A DNA stretch of 64,000 bases. It comes from RYN-230 sp963718305 (GTDB lineage: Bacteria; Actinomycetota; Actinomycetes; Streptosporangiales; Streptosporangiaceae). Below are positions 1 through 8,984 of this stretch, piece by piece; the first letter of the stretch is position 1; every line of letters starts with the position of its first letter. Below the pieces are notes generated by a model. The model ran no database searches, had not been told where the DNA came from, and saw nothing but the letters and a program-made list of their open reading frames with translations. Where the stretch lies: positions 186,001 to 250,000 of the forward strand of contig CAVQZG010000009.1 of the NCBI GenBank assembly GCA_963718305.1, in the 5' to 3' direction. The translations under genes were made by a program, and so were the position numbers.

Positions 1-367
1 CGAACCACGGGTACACCGGCCCGGTGTTACCGCGGCCGAGCATCAGGTCGACCCGCCCGTCGGCCAGGTGCTGCAGCATCGCGAAGTCCTCGGCGATCTT
101 CACCGGGTCATTGGTGGTGATCAGCGTGGTCGCGGTGGACAGGATGAGGTTCTGGGTCTGGGCGGCGATGTAGCCGAGCATGGTCGTGGGCGAGGAGGGC
201 ACGAACGGCGGGTTGTGGTGCTCGCCCGTGGCGAACACGTCCAGGCCGATGTCCTCGGCCTTGCGGGCGATGGCGACCATCGACTTGATCCGCTCGTGCT
301 CGGTGGGGGTCCGGCCGGTCGTGGGATCGGTGGTGACGTCCCCGACGGTGAAGATCCCGAACTGCAT
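1..367 (-). CDS. LLM-class flavin-dependent oxidoreductase, N-terminal part (cut by window edge)
   Basis: The complement strand reads about 122 residues from an ATG at 365-367 and runs off the left edge. The opening beta strand (MQFGIFTVGD), the GEHHNPPF motif at residues 48-55 and the later LADGRVDLMLGRG segment are typical of bacterial luciferase-like monooxygenases. The version with an insertion after GDVTTDP matches the CE1758-type subgroup as I remember it. Such proteins bind reduced FMN or F420 in a TIM barrel and oxidise or reduce small substrates in the cytoplasm; the substrate cannot be told. It lies downstream of the CPBP/two-component operon on the same strand, about 50 bases after the CPBP stop, so co-transcription is possible. 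Confidence 0.85.
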   Translation of the reverse strand, partial: MQFGIFTVGDVTTDPTTGRTPTEHERIKSMVAIARKAEDIGLDVFATGEHHNPPFVPSSPTTMLGYIAAQTQNLILSTATTLITTNDPVKIAEDFAMLQHLADGRVDLMLGRGNTGPVYPWF

Positions 368-418
368 CGCTGCTCCCTGTGCCCAGTGCTGGCCAGCCTC
401 ATGTACTTGAACGTGCAA

Positions 419-1143
419 CTACTTTGGGGTGGCGGATATTCCGTGCGCGGCGCGGGCGGCCAGCGCCGCGCCGCAGTTGGCGGACAGATGCAGCAGGACC
501 GGCGCGGCCAGGCTGCCAGACCGTTCCCGCAGCCAGGACAGCAGCAGGCCGGCGGCGGCCGTGCCCGCGACGCTGGCCGCGACGGACCCCGCAGCCGCCC
601 GCCGGCTGGCCGCCAGCTGGTTGATCCGCAGCGCCTCCACGGTCGGCCGGACATGCCAGAGCCCGAACACCCCGCTGGTCACGGCCAGGGCGGCCGGCCG
701 GGGGAGGACGCGGCGCAAGGCGGCCTGGAGCACCCCGCGGAACGCCACTTCTTCCCAGAGCACGGTGCCGGCCGGGATGCGGACCGTCACCTGGTAGGCG
801 ACCTCGGGCCAGGTCAGGCCGGTGATCCGCTGATCGGCGAGGGCCGGCCGGGTGGCCGGCACCGCGGCCAGGATGACCCAGGCCGCCGCCAGGGTCCCGG
901 ACGGTGCGGCGGCCCAGCGCAGTCCCGCGCCGAGCCGGCCACGCCCCAGTCCCAGGTCGGCGGCGGTCAGGCCGCTGGCGGCGGCCGCGGCCAGTGCGGT
1001 GCCGGCGGCGCCGAGGTTGGCCAGCGGGTACCACTGCTGATGCCAGCGCTGCCGTCCGGCCAGGTTGTTATAGGCGATAAGGGCGGCCGACCAGGTGGCG
1101 GCGAACGCGGTGTCCCGGCCAGCCGGGGTCTGGGCCCGCTCAT
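419..1143 (-). CDS. CPBP-family intramembrane glutamic endopeptidase, start region frameshifted
   Basis: The C-terminal 147 residues carry the ABI/CPBP signature: WEEVAFRG (EExxxR), FGLWH and HLSANCG, the membrane-embedded catalytic Glu/His residues. These proteases act inside the membrane and are often linked to CAAX processing or bacteriocin self-immunity. The only ATG/GTG in this frame is a GTG at 862. However, the frame stays open and protein-like (hydrophobic Ala/Leu segments, a YNNLAGRQRW stretch) back to about 1141. An ATG at 1141-1143 overlaps the response-regulator stop as ATGA but is in another frame. One extra G in the GGG run at 1135-1137 would join them, giving MSGAQTPAGRD. I therefore give the restored start; the literal ORF is 419-862. 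Its neighbours suggest it is part of the same operon as the two-component system. Confidence 0.7.
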
Positions 1144-1799
1144 CCGCCGGGCAGGACGAGCCCGGTCTCGTAGGCGAGGACCACGGCCTGCGTGCGGTCC
1201 CGCAGGCCCAGCTTCATCAGGATCCGGCTGACGTGCGTCTTCACGGTCTGTTCGGCGACCACCAGGCGGCCGGCGATCTCCGCGTTGGACAGGCCCCGGG
1301 CGACCAGGGCCAGCACCTCGGTCTCCCGTTCGGTGAGATCCTGCAGGGTCTTGCGGCTGGGCCCGCGGGGCGCCCCCATCCGCGCGAACTCCGCGATGAG
1401 CCGCCTGGTCACGCTGGGGGATAGCAGCGCGTCGCCCGCCGCGACGACCCGGACCGCCTCGGCGAGTTCCCGGGCCGACGCGTCCTTGAGCAGGAAGCCG
1501 CTCGCCCCCCAGCGCAGCGCCTGGTACACGTAGTCGTCCAGGTCGAACGTGGTCAGGACCAGGACCCTCGGCGCGCCGTCCAGCGCCGCGATCTGGCGGG
1601 TCGCCTGCAGCCCGTCCATCACCGGCATCCGCACGTCCATCAGGATCACGTCGGGCCTGAGCTCGATGGCCCGGGTGACCGCCTCCTGCCCGTTCACGGC
1701 CTCGCCGACGACCTCGATGTCGGGCTCGCTGTTCAGCAGGGTGGTGAAACCGGACCGGACCATGCCCTGGTCGTCGGCGATGACGACCCGCACGCTCAC
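1140..1799 (-). CDS. NarL/FixJ-family response regulator
   Basis: A full-length, 219-residue cytoplasmic regulator. The receiver domain (about 1-120) has the acidic pair at Asp9/Asp10, the phospho-acceptor Asp55 in LMDVRMP and the conserved Lys in GFLLKD. The C-terminal LuxR-type helix-turn-helix (about 150-215) contains LTERETEVLALVARG and SNAEIAGRLVV. It should be phosphorylated by the histidine kinase encoded just upstream and then bind DNA. Start ATG at 1797-1799 overlaps the kinase stop by four bases, so the pair is translationally coupled. The target genes are not evident, but the co-encoded CPBP membrane protease and the kinase's own promoter are reasonable candidates. Confidence 0.93.
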   Translation of the reverse strand: MSVRVVIADDQGMVRSGFTTLLNSEPDIEVVGEAVNGQEAVTRAIELRPDVILMDVRMPVMDGLQATRQIAALDGAPRVLVLTTFDLDDYVYQALRWGASGFLLKDASARELAEAVRVVAAGDALLSPSVTRRLIAEFARMGAPRGPSRKTLQDLTERETEVLALVARGLSNAEIAGRLVVAEQTVKTHVSRILMKLGLRDRTQAVVLAYETGLVLPGG

Positions 1800-3088
1800 T
1801 GGCCGTCTCCCACGCGGTCCCCGGTATCCGGCAGCACCGCGGTGACCAGGAAACCGCCCTCCTCCGTGGGGCCGGCCTCCAGGTGGCCGCCGAGCATGAC
1901 CGCCCGTTCCCGCATGCCGATCAGGCCGTGACCGGCGCCATCCTCATCCGCGTGCCCGTCCGGGACCGCGCACGCATCGTTGCGCACCTTGATCACCAGG
2001 GCGCTCGGGGCGTAGGCGAGTTCGACCCGCACTGTAGAGCCGGGGGCGTGCCGCATGGCATTACTCAGGGCCTCCTGCAGGATCCGGTAGGCGGACAGGT
2101 CGATGCCCTGCGGCAGGGCCCTGGCCGTGCCGCTGACCGACGACGTTACCCGCACGCCGCCGCTGCGCGCGGAGTCCAGCAGGCCTTCCAGTTCCGCGAG
2201 GCCGGGCTGGGGTGCGGTGTCCGCGCCGCTGCTGCGCATGACGCCGAGGAGCCGGCGCAGCTCGTCGAGGCCGCTCAGCGCGCTCGCCCGGATGTCGGCG
2301 AAGCTTTCCGCGAGTTCCGGCGGGGGGTTGGCGACCTTGCGCGGGCCGGCCTCCGCCTGGATAGCGATCACCGACATGTGGTGGGCCACGATGTCGTGCA
2401 GTTCGCGGGCGATGCGCTGGCGTTCGGTGAGCAGGGCGCGCTCACCTTCGAGGCGGCGGGCCTGCTGGGCCAGCTCGGTGCGGCTGTTCCGCCGGGCCCG
2501 GACGATAGCCCCGCTCAGCAGGGGGATGGCGGCCAGGATGGCGCCCGCACTGGTCTGCGCGTCCACGACGATGGCGCCCAGCACCGTGACCGTGGCCACG
2601 CAGAGCACGAACCAGCCCTTGCCGCGCACCCCGACCGCATACAGGCACAGGCCGTAGACGATCACGCCCGCGACCGGGTAGACGGCGCCGGACAGCGTGC
2701 GCGGGCCGATCGCCGCGGATACCCAGATCAGGCTCACCGCAGACGCGGCCCAGGCCGTGGCGGGGAAGCGGGTGCGCAGCACCAGCGGCGCGGCCAGCAC
2801 CGCGGCGTACAGCAGGAGCATCTCGGTGCCGTACGGGTGGCCGTGCCGGCCGTTCTGGGTGTTCAGCCAGGAATCCGTGGCGCCCCAGAGGATGAGCGCG
2901 AGCGCCACATCGGCCAGGAACACCAGGTCCACGCGGCCGAACTGGAGGCGCTGCCGCCAGGCCGCCGGTGGCGTGGGGGGGTCGGTGGTCCCGGTGGCCA
3001 CCGCCGTCCGGACCATGGACCGGATCCTGGCCACGCCCGTGGCCCCGGCCGTGACGACTGCCTCGCGGCGCGAGGCTCCAGAACCCAT
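1796..3088 (-). CDS. NarL-partner (HPK7-type) sensor histidine kinase
   Basis: 430 residues. Residues 55-200 hold several hydrophobic segments (sensor in the membrane, little extracellular sequence). A HisKA_3 dimerisation domain follows, with the phospho-accepting His231 in ARELHDIVAHH. The C-terminal HATPase domain ends in GLIGMRERAVMLGG. This is the usual kinase layout for NarL-type regulators and its partner follows with an ATGA overlap. The ligand is unknown; the compact membrane sensor resembles cell-envelope stress kinases of actinomycetes. The first 45 residues are basic and poorly conserved-looking, so a later start such as the ATG near 3016 is possible. Confidence 0.9.
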   Translation of the reverse strand: MGSGASRREAVVTAGATGVARIRSMVRTAVATGTTDPPTPPAAWRQRLQFGRVDLVFLADVALALILWGATDSWLNTQNGRHGHPYGTEMLLLYAAVLAAPLVLRTRFPATAWAASAVSLIWVSAAIGPRTLSGAVYPVAGVIVYGLCLYAVGVRGKGWFVLCVATVTVLGAIVVDAQTSAGAILAAIPLLSGAIVRARRNSRTELAQQARRLEGERALLTERQRIARELHDIVAHHMSVIAIQAEAGPRKVANPPPELAESFADIRASALSGLDELRRLLGVMRSSGADTAPQPGLAELEGLLDSARSGGVRVTSSVSGTARALPQGIDLSAYRILQEALSNAMRHAPGSTVRVELAYAPSALVIKVRNDACAVPDGHADEDGAGHGLIGMRERAVMLGGHLEAGPTEEGGFLVTAVLPDTGDRVGDGQ

Positions 3089-3146
3089 GACCTCAGGGTA
3101 AGTGCGAGGGCCCGGCGTTTCGTGACCCGTGCGGGGGATCTGCCCG

Positions 3147-3164
3147 CCCCTACTCAGGTAGGGG
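3147..3164. promoter_or_regulatory. Palindrome upstream of the two-component operon (candidate autoregulatory operator)
   Basis: CCCCTAC and GTAGGGG flank a 4-base centre (TCAG), a perfect 7-base inverted repeat. It lies about 60 bases upstream of the kinase start, in the 223-base region shared with the divergent hydrolase gene. NarL/LiaR-type regulators often bind such dyads in their own promoters. Binding by the response regulator at 1140-1799 is inference. Confidence 0.4.
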
Positions 3165-3311
3165 GCAGGCCCGCCGCGCTAGCCCTTCCGGGGCGGGCCG
3201 TCAGTACCTGAGGAGCAGCCACCAGATGGGCTCCACAGCGTGACGCCGGCTACGAGGTGGCGTCCGTAACTTTCTGCCCAGCACACCCCACTGGACCAGG
3301 AAGGACACGCC

Positions 3312-4244
3312 ATGAGACTGCGCCGCGTGGCCACTCTCGCGGTGGCGGCCGCTGCCGCCGCCGTCACGCTGACCGCTGCGGTGAACCCGCAGCCCCCGCC
3401 CGAGCCGCCGGTATCACTGCCCGCGCTCACCCCGGCGGCGCTGGCCGCCCGCTACACCGCCAGCTCGGCGGCGGTCGCCCGGGCCGCCACCGCCGCGGCC
3501 CGCTCCGGTAACCCGGCGCTGGCCCGTACCCTGGCGGGCCTGCGTCACCAGCACCTGCTCGGGTTCGACCCGAACGGCCCGGGTGAGGCCGTCGAGGTCC
3601 TCGGGAACCTGGCCACCGCCCGCCGGGTCGTGATCCTCGTGCCCGGCTCCGACACGTCCCTGACCACGTTCGCCTCCCGGGGCACCGCTTCGCCGCAGGG
3701 CGGAGCGCGCGCGCTGGCCGCCCAGGCCCGCCGGCTCGATCCCGGGGCCCGCCTCGCGGTCATCGCCTGGCTCGGCTACCGGACCCCGAGCCTGCTCAGC
3801 CCGGCCGTCCTCACGTCGGGAAACGCGGGGCAGGGCGCCCAGACCCTGCGGCCCCTGGTGATCAGCCTGGCCGGGCACGGGGACCAGGTCGCACTGCTCT
3901 GCCACAGCTACGGATCGGTGGTGTGCGGGCTGGCCGCGCCGCAGCTGCCCGTCACCGACATCGCGGTGTTCGGCAGCCCGGGCATGGACGCCTCCTCGGT
4001 GCGGTCCCTGCACACGACGGCCCGGGTGTGGGCTGGCCGGGACGCCGGCGACTGGATCCGCGACGTGCCGCACATCCGGCTGCTGGGGATGGGCTTCGGG
4101 ACGGACCCCACCGCGCCGTCCTTCGGCGCCCGCCGGTTCAGCTGCGGCGGCGACGGTCACAGCGGTTACCTGCAGCCCGGCAGCATGTCGCTGCGCAACC
4201 TGGCCTACATCGCGCTAGGCGAGCCCGGGAAGGTCATCCCGTGA
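3312..4244 (+). CDS. Secreted or membrane-anchored alpha/beta hydrolase (DUF1023-like)
   Basis: 310 residues. The first 25 are basic then Ala-rich hydrophobic (MRLRRVATLAVAAAAAAVTL), a signal peptide or anchor, so the enzyme probably acts outside the membrane. The core has ILVPGSDTS (oxyanion strand) and the nucleophile elbow CHSYGS with Ser199, followed by a conserved GSPGMD strand and a late GDGHSGYL with the likely catalytic His. This matches the DUF1023 alpha/beta hydrolases common in actinomycetes; natural substrates are unknown. ATG at 3312 is preceded by AGGAAGGA. Its stop overlaps the GTG of the next gene, an acyltransferase, which suggests a shared task in acyl-group turnover (inference). 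Confidence 0.85.
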   Translation: MRLRRVATLAVAAAAAAVTLTAAVNPQPPPEPPVSLPALTPAALAARYTASSAAVARAATAAARSGNPALARTLAGLRHQHLLGFDPNGPGEAVEVLGNLATARRVVILVPGSDTSLTTFASRGTASPQGGARALAAQARRLDPGARLAVIAWLGYRTPSLLSPAVLTSGNAGQGAQTLRPLVISLAGHGDQVALLCHSYGSVVCGLAAPQLPVTDIAVFGSPGMDASSVRSLHTTARVWAGRDAGDWIRDVPHIRLLGMGFGTDPTAPSFGARRFSCGGDGHSGYLQPGSMSLRNLAYIALGEPGKVIP

Positions 4245-5449
4245 AGCTCCGGACTATGGCTGCCCGCATCGAGGCGGCCACCCCGGCCGGGCGGGACCGC
4301 AGCGTGGACGCGCTCCGCGCGCTGGCCATCGCCGGGGTGATCCTCGGCCACTGGCTGGTCACCGCGCTCGTGCTGACCCGTTCCCCGGCCGGTGCCCGGC
4401 TGCACGACGCCAGCCCGCTGGCCGCCCTGCCCGCCCTGGCCCCGGCGTCGTGGATCTTCCAGACCCTCGCGATCTTCTTCTTCGTCGGCGGGTACGCGGC
4501 CGCGCGCAGCGGACATGCCGGCGGCGGATACCTGGCCTGGCTGGGCAGGCGCCTGTCCCGGCTGGGCCGCCCGGTGGCGGTGCTGCTCGCCGTCTGGGTG
4601 CCGCTCACCGCGGCGATGGTCCTGGCCGGGGTCAGTTCCGGGACGATCCGCACCCTGGTGACGCTGGTCCTCGACCCGCTCTGGTTCCTGTGCGTGTTCG
4701 CCGGGCTGACCGCGCTGACGCCGCTGGCGGAGGCGCTGGTCCGGCGGCTCGGCGCCGCGGCCGCGCTGCTGCCCGCCGCCCTGGTCGCCGGGGTGGACCT
4801 GGCCCGGTTCGGCCTCGGCGCTCCCGGCTGGATCGGCTGGGTCAACGTCGGAGCCGGCTGGCTGGTCCCCTACCTGCTGGGGATCGCGTGGGCGCGCGGG
4901 GCGCTACCCGGCTGGAAGGTCCCGGCCCTCATGCTCGCCGCAGGCGCCGCGGGCACCGCGGTGCTGGTCACCTGGGCCGGGTACCCGGCGAGCATGGTGG
5001 GCGTGAACGGGGCCGCGATCTCGAACCTGAACCCGCCCACGCTGGCCGCCGTCACCTTCGGCATCGCCCAGGTCGGCCTGGCGCTGCTGCTGCGGCCCTG
5101 GCTGGCCCGGCTGATGCGCCGCCCGCTGGCCTGGGCCGCCGTGGCCCTGGTCAACCTGTCCGCGATGACGCTGTTCCTCTGGCACCAGTCCGCGTTCCTG
5201 GCGGTGACCATGGCCGGGGCCATGGCCGGTCGCCTCCCAGGGCTGCTCACCGCACCCTCGGGTGCGGTGTGGATCGCCGAACGGCTGGCCTGGCTACCCG
5301 TGTTCGCAGTGGCGCTGGCCGGGGCCTGGCTGCTGTTCCACCGCTTCGAGCGGCGCCAGGGTGTCAGCCGTCGGCCGTCTTCAGCCGCTCCAGCAGCCCC
5401 TCGTGCTCATCCCACAGCGACTCGGGCAGGTGGCTGCCGAACATCGTGA
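4241..5449 (+). CDS. Membrane acyltransferase (acyltransferase-3 family)
   Basis: About 402 residues with roughly ten hydrophobic segments. The N-terminus carries RDRSVDALRALAIAGVILGHW, the RxxxxDxLRxxAxxxVxxxH signature of acyltransferase-3 proteins, where Arg and His are needed for acyl transfer. Such enzymes O-acylate sugars, lipids or secondary metabolites at the membrane. The GTG at 4241-4243 overlaps the hydrolase stop (GTGA); the ATG at 4256 is an alternative. The last 30 residues are polar and overlap the end of pckG by 86 bases on the other strand, so the C-terminus is only as certain as the stop at 5447-5449. Confidence 0.85.
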   Translation: MKLRTMAARIEAATPAGRDRSVDALRALAIAGVILGHWLVTALVLTRSPAGARLHDASPLAALPALAPASWIFQTLAIFFFVGGYAAARSGHAGGGYLAWLGRRLSRLGRPVAVLLAVWVPLTAAMVLAGVSSGTIRTLVTLVLDPLWFLCVFAGLTALTPLAEALVRRLGAAAALLPAALVAGVDLARFGLGAPGWIGWVNVGAGWLVPYLLGIAWARGALPGWKVPALMLAAGAAGTAVLVTWAGYPASMVGVNGAAISNLNPPTLAAVTFGIAQVGLALLLRPWLARLMRRPLAWAAVALVNLSAMTLFLWHQSAFLAVTMAGAMAGRLPGLLTAPSGAVWIAERLAWLPVFAVALAGAWLLFHRFERRQGVSRRPSSAAPAAPRAHPTATRAGGCRTS

Positions 5450-7190
5450 AGTACTCCCGGGTGTGGTCGGCCTCGTCCTGCCAGGTGCCGGTGTCCACCG
5501 ACAGCAGCAGGGCCAGGTCGGCGGCGCTGACGGTCAGGCCGTCGGTGTCCAGGGATTCCGGGGTGGGCAGGTTGCCGATCGCGGTGGGCTGCGCCGCGGC
5601 GTCCCCGGCCAGCCGCTGCGTGATCCACTTGAGCACCCGGCTGTTCTCCCCGAAGCCGGGCCACGCGAACCGGCCGTTCCCGTCCTTGCGGAACCAGTTG
5701 ACCGCGTAGATGCGGGGCAGCTTCTCCGGGTCGGTCATGCCCCCGATCTTCAGCCAGTGGCCGAAGTAGTCGCCCATGTTGTAGCCGCAGAACGGCAGCA
5801 TGGCGAACGGGTCGTGGCGCAACTGCCCCACCTGGCCGGCGGCGGCGGCGGTCGTCTCCGAGGCGACGGTCGCCCCGAGGAACACACCGTGCTGCCAGGA
5901 GTAGGCCTCGGCGACCAGCGGCACCGCCGTGGCCCGGCGGCCGCCGAACAGGATCGCCGAGATCGGCACCCCGGCCGGGTCGTCCCATTCCGGCGCGATC
6001 GACGGGCACTGCGCCGCGTCCACGGTGAACCGGGAATTAGGGTGCGCGGCCGGGCTGCCCGAGGCGGGCGTCCAGTCGCGGCCCTGCCAGTCGGTCAGGT
6101 GCGCAGGCGGCTCGTCGGTCAGGCCCTCCCACCACACGTCGCCGTCGTCGGTGAGCGCGACGTTGGTGAAGACCGTGTTGCTGGTCAGCATCTTCAGCGC
6201 GTTCGGGTTGGTGACCGCGCTGGTCCCGGGGGCGACGCCGAAGAAGCCTGCCTCCGGGTTGATCGCGTACAGCCGTCCGTCTGCGCCGAACCGCATCCAG
6301 GCGATGTCGTCGCCGACGGTCTCCACGGTCCAGCCGGGGATCGTGGGCTGCAGCATGGCCAGGTTGGTCTTGCCGCACGCGGACGGGAAAGCCGCCGCCA
6401 GGTACCTGGCCTCGCCCTGCGGCGGGGTGACCTTGAGGATGAGCATGTGCTCGGCCAGCCAGCCCTCGTCGCGGGCCATGGCCGAGGCGATCCGCAGCGC
6501 GTAGCACTTCTTGCCCAGCAGCGCGTTCCCGCCGTACCCGGACCCGTACGACCAGATCTCACGGGTCTCGGGGAAGTGCGAGATGTACTTGGTCTCGTTG
6601 CAGGGCCACGGCACGTCGGCCTGGCCGGGAGACAGCGGGGCGCCCACCGAGTGGACGGCCCGGACGAAGAACCCGTCCCCGCCCAGCTCCTGGAGGACCG
6701 GGGCACCCATCCGGGTCATGATCCGCATCGAGGCCGCCACGTAGGGCGAGTCGGTGATCTCCACGCCGAGCTGGGAGATCGCCGAGCCGAGGGGGCCCAT
6801 GCAGAACGGCACCACGTACATGGTCCGGCCGGCCATGCTGCCGTCGAAGATCCCGGCGAACGTCTGGCGCATCTCGTCGGGCGCGATCCAGTTGTTGGTC
6901 GGCCCGGCGTCCTCTTCCTTCTCCGAGCAGATGAACGTGCGGTCCTCGACCCGGGCGACATCCGACGGGTCGGAGCGGGCCAGGAAGCTGCCGGGCCGCA
7001 GGTCGGGATTGAGCGGGAGGAGGGTGCCCTGCTCGACCAGCAGGCTGGTGAGCTCGTCCCACTCCTGCTGCGAACCGTCACACCACTGGACGCGCGCGGG
7101 CCGGGTGAGGGCGGCGATCTCGTTTACCCATGAGATCAGGCCGCTGTGTGCCGTCGGAGGCTGATTCAGGCCTGGAATAGCGTCGCTCAC
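5364..7190 (-). CDS. pckG: Phosphoenolpyruvate carboxykinase, GTP-dependent
   Basis: 608 residues, the normal length for the GTP enzyme. It converts oxaloacetate plus GTP to phosphoenolpyruvate, CO2 and GDP, the entry to gluconeogenesis and an anaplerotic valve in mycobacteria and streptomycetes. The kinase-1a P-loop with the active-site Cys is at residues 268-280 (AAFPSACGKTNLAM). The substrate loop YVVPFCMGP (125-133), the FICSEKEED segment (86-94) and FGGRRATAVPLV are all present. The GTG start at 7188-7190 has GGAAGGA upstream. It is divergent from a RamB/ScfR-like regulator across a 306-base region, which fits carbon-source control (inference). Confidence 0.97.
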   Translation of the reverse strand: MSDAIPGLNQPPTAHSGLISWVNEIAALTRPARVQWCDGSQQEWDELTSLLVEQGTLLPLNPDLRPGSFLARSDPSDVARVEDRTFICSEKEEDAGPTNNWIAPDEMRQTFAGIFDGSMAGRTMYVVPFCMGPLGSAISQLGVEITDSPYVAASMRIMTRMGAPVLQELGGDGFFVRAVHSVGAPLSPGQADVPWPCNETKYISHFPETREIWSYGSGYGGNALLGKKCYALRIASAMARDEGWLAEHMLILKVTPPQGEARYLAAAFPSACGKTNLAMLQPTIPGWTVETVGDDIAWMRFGADGRLYAINPEAGFFGVAPGTSAVTNPNALKMLTSNTVFTNVALTDDGDVWWEGLTDEPPAHLTDWQGRDWTPASGSPAAHPNSRFTVDAAQCPSIAPEWDDPAGVPISAILFGGRRATAVPLVAEAYSWQHGVFLGATVASETTAAAAGQVGQLRHDPFAMLPFCGYNMGDYFGHWLKIGGMTDPEKLPRIYAVNWFRKDGNGRFAWPGFGENSRVLKWITQRLAGDAAAQPTAIGNLPTPESLDTDGLTVSAADLALLLSVDTGTWQDEADHTREYFTMFGSHLPESLWDEHEGLLERLKTADG

Positions 7191-7496
7191 AGGATGTCCT
7201 TCCGATCACCGGCGTCGGTACCCGCAGCTCGATTTGCGTCGGGACCACAGAGAAACCGAAAACCTATCTTAACAAGGTGCACTCAAAGCCAGCAGAGTGG
7301 TAGACCTGCATGTGTGGAGGTTTGTGGCGCTCAAACGGCGATTCTGTAACACTTGTGAAGACGATCAGCGATGGTCTAGACCGATTAGCGCGGGCCATAC
7401 CTGGCGGGACCTGCGGGAGTGGCACGCGTCGGCCAGGAAAACGTCAGCCAACCGGCGCTGAGTTGTTAACCGAACCTTTGAAGGACGGGATGTGTG
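7191..7496. promoter_or_regulatory. Divergent promoter region between pckG and the RamB/ScfR-like regulator
   Basis: The 306 bases hold no convincing gene. They are less GC-rich than the flanks, for example around 7255-7330, as expected for promoters firing both ways. A GAACCTTTGAAGG stretch at 7472-7484 loosely recalls the AACTTTGCAAA core of corynebacterial RamB sites, but it overlaps the ribosome-binding region of the downstream gene and is a weak match. Confidence 0.4.
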
Positions 7497-8972
7497 ATGC
7501 CGGTCACGAAAGCGCGGGTAGGTGTCCGGCTGCGCCGCTTCCGGGAAGAACGCGGCCTTACCCAGGCCGCCCTGGCCAGCGCCCTGGGCATCTCGCCCAG
7601 CTACGTGAACCAGCTGGAGTCCAGCCAGCGCCCGATGACGGCCTCCGTCCTGCTCAAGCTGGCCAGCGTGTTCGACGCCGATCTGCAGCAGTTCTCGGCC
7701 GAGGACGCCGACCGTCTCGTGGCCCAGCTCCGTGATGTGCTGACCGATCCTTCCGTCGGCGAGCAGATCTCGATGGCGGAAATCCGCGAGCTGGCCGCGA
7801 CCATGCCTGCCGTCGGCCGGTACGTCATCGAACTGCACCGGCGTTACCGGCACGGCCGCGACGTCAATGAGACGATCATGACCCGCATCGACGCGGGCGA
7901 GCCGGGGTCGATGTCGGTACCGCCGCCCATGGCGCAGGAGGAAGTGCAGGAGCTGTTCTACGCCCGGCGGAACTACTTCCCGCCGCTCGACCTGGCCGCC
8001 GAGCAGATCTTCGCGCAGGCCGACCTGAGGATCGGCAACACCGAGGCGGGGATCACTGAGCGGCTGGCCCGCCGGCACGGCCTCCGGGTGGCCGACCTTC
8101 CGGACGGCGACCAGGGGGTCAAGCGGCGGTATGACCCCGAGGCCCGGGTGCTGACCTTGTCCCCGCTGCTCAACTCCGGCCAGCGGGCTTTCCAGCTCGC
8201 CACCCACCTGGCCTCGGTCGAGCTGTCCGGGGAGATCGATCAGATCGTCGCCGACGCTAATCTGTCCGGCGACGAGGCCCGCATGCTCTGCCGGATCGGC
8301 CTGGCCAGTTACTTCGCCGGCGCCCTGGTCCTGCCCTACCGGCCGTTCCTGGACGCCGCGGAGACGGTGGGGTACGACATCGCGCTGCTGCAGCGACGGT
8401 TCGACGTGGGCTACGAGACCGTCGCCCACCGGCTCAGCACGCTGCAGCGCCCCGGGGCCCGCGGGGTGCCGTTTATCTTCGTGCGCGTCGACCGGGCCGG
8501 CAACATCTCCAAGCGCCAGTCGGCCACCAGCTTCCACTTCTCCCGGGTCGGCGGGTCATGCCCGCTGTGGAACGTCTACGAGGCGTTCGTCCATCCGGGC
8601 GAGATCCAGACCCAGCTGGCGCAGATGCCTGACGGCCGCAGCTACCTGTGGGTGGCGCGGACCGTGGCCCGGCGCTACGGCGGCTACGGCACACTCGGCA
8701 AGACGTTCGCGGTCGGCCTGGGCTGCGACCTGCGGCACGCGCACCGGCTCGTCTACTCCCACGGACTCGACCTGGCCAGCCCGTCCGCGCTGGTCCCCAT
8801 CGGCCCAGGGTGCAAGGTCTGCGACCGGACCGCCTGCCCGCAGCGGGCCTTCCCCGCGCTCGGCAAGCCGCTCGACCCGAACCCCCACCACGGCAGCTTC
8901 ATCCCCTACGCCACCGGGGACAGCGTCCTCACCCGCCTCGAGCCCCCGGCCTTCCGGGGCAGCCCTTCCTGA
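7497..8972 (+). CDS. RamB/ScfR-like XRE regulator (short-chain fatty acyl type)
   Basis: 491 residues. An XRE helix-turn-helix (about 8-62; GLTQAALASALGISPSYVNQ) is followed by an IrrE/ImmA-like middle in which the metalloprotease HExxH appears degraded (FQLATHLASVEL), and a DUF2083-type C-terminus with the cysteine motif CKVCDRTACPQRA. This architecture is that of RamB and ScfR regulators, which sense acyl-CoA or acetate status and control acetate, glyoxylate and methylcitrate genes. Placement next to pckG supports a role in carbon flux. I chose ATG 7497 over the GTG three bases earlier; GAAGGACGGGA lies upstream. The ligand is inferred, not visible. Confidence 0.88.
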   Translation: MPVTKARVGVRLRRFREERGLTQAALASALGISPSYVNQLESSQRPMTASVLLKLASVFDADLQQFSAEDADRLVAQLRDVLTDPSVGEQISMAEIRELAATMPAVGRYVIELHRRYRHGRDVNETIMTRIDAGEPGSMSVPPPMAQEEVQELFYARRNYFPPLDLAAEQIFAQADLRIGNTEAGITERLARRHGLRVADLPDGDQGVKRRYDPEARVLTLSPLLNSGQRAFQLATHLASVELSGEIDQIVADANLSGDEARMLCRIGLASYFAGALVLPYRPFLDAAETVGYDIALLQRRFDVGYETVAHRLSTLQRPGARGVPFIFVRVDRAGNISKRQSATSFHFSRVGGSCPLWNVYEAFVHPGEIQTQLAQMPDGRSYLWVARTVARRYGGYGTLGKTFAVGLGCDLRHAHRLVYSHGLDLASPSALVPIGPGCKVCDRTACPQRAFPALGKPLDPNPHHGSFIPYATGDSVLTRLEPPAFRGSPS

Positions 8973-8984
8973 ACTCCGGTGCGG

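Noticed and set aside
68..1231. 387-codon plus-strand frame over the first 1.2 kb
   Set aside because: Antisense to the flavin oxidoreductase, CPBP protease and response regulator; composition typical of a shadow.
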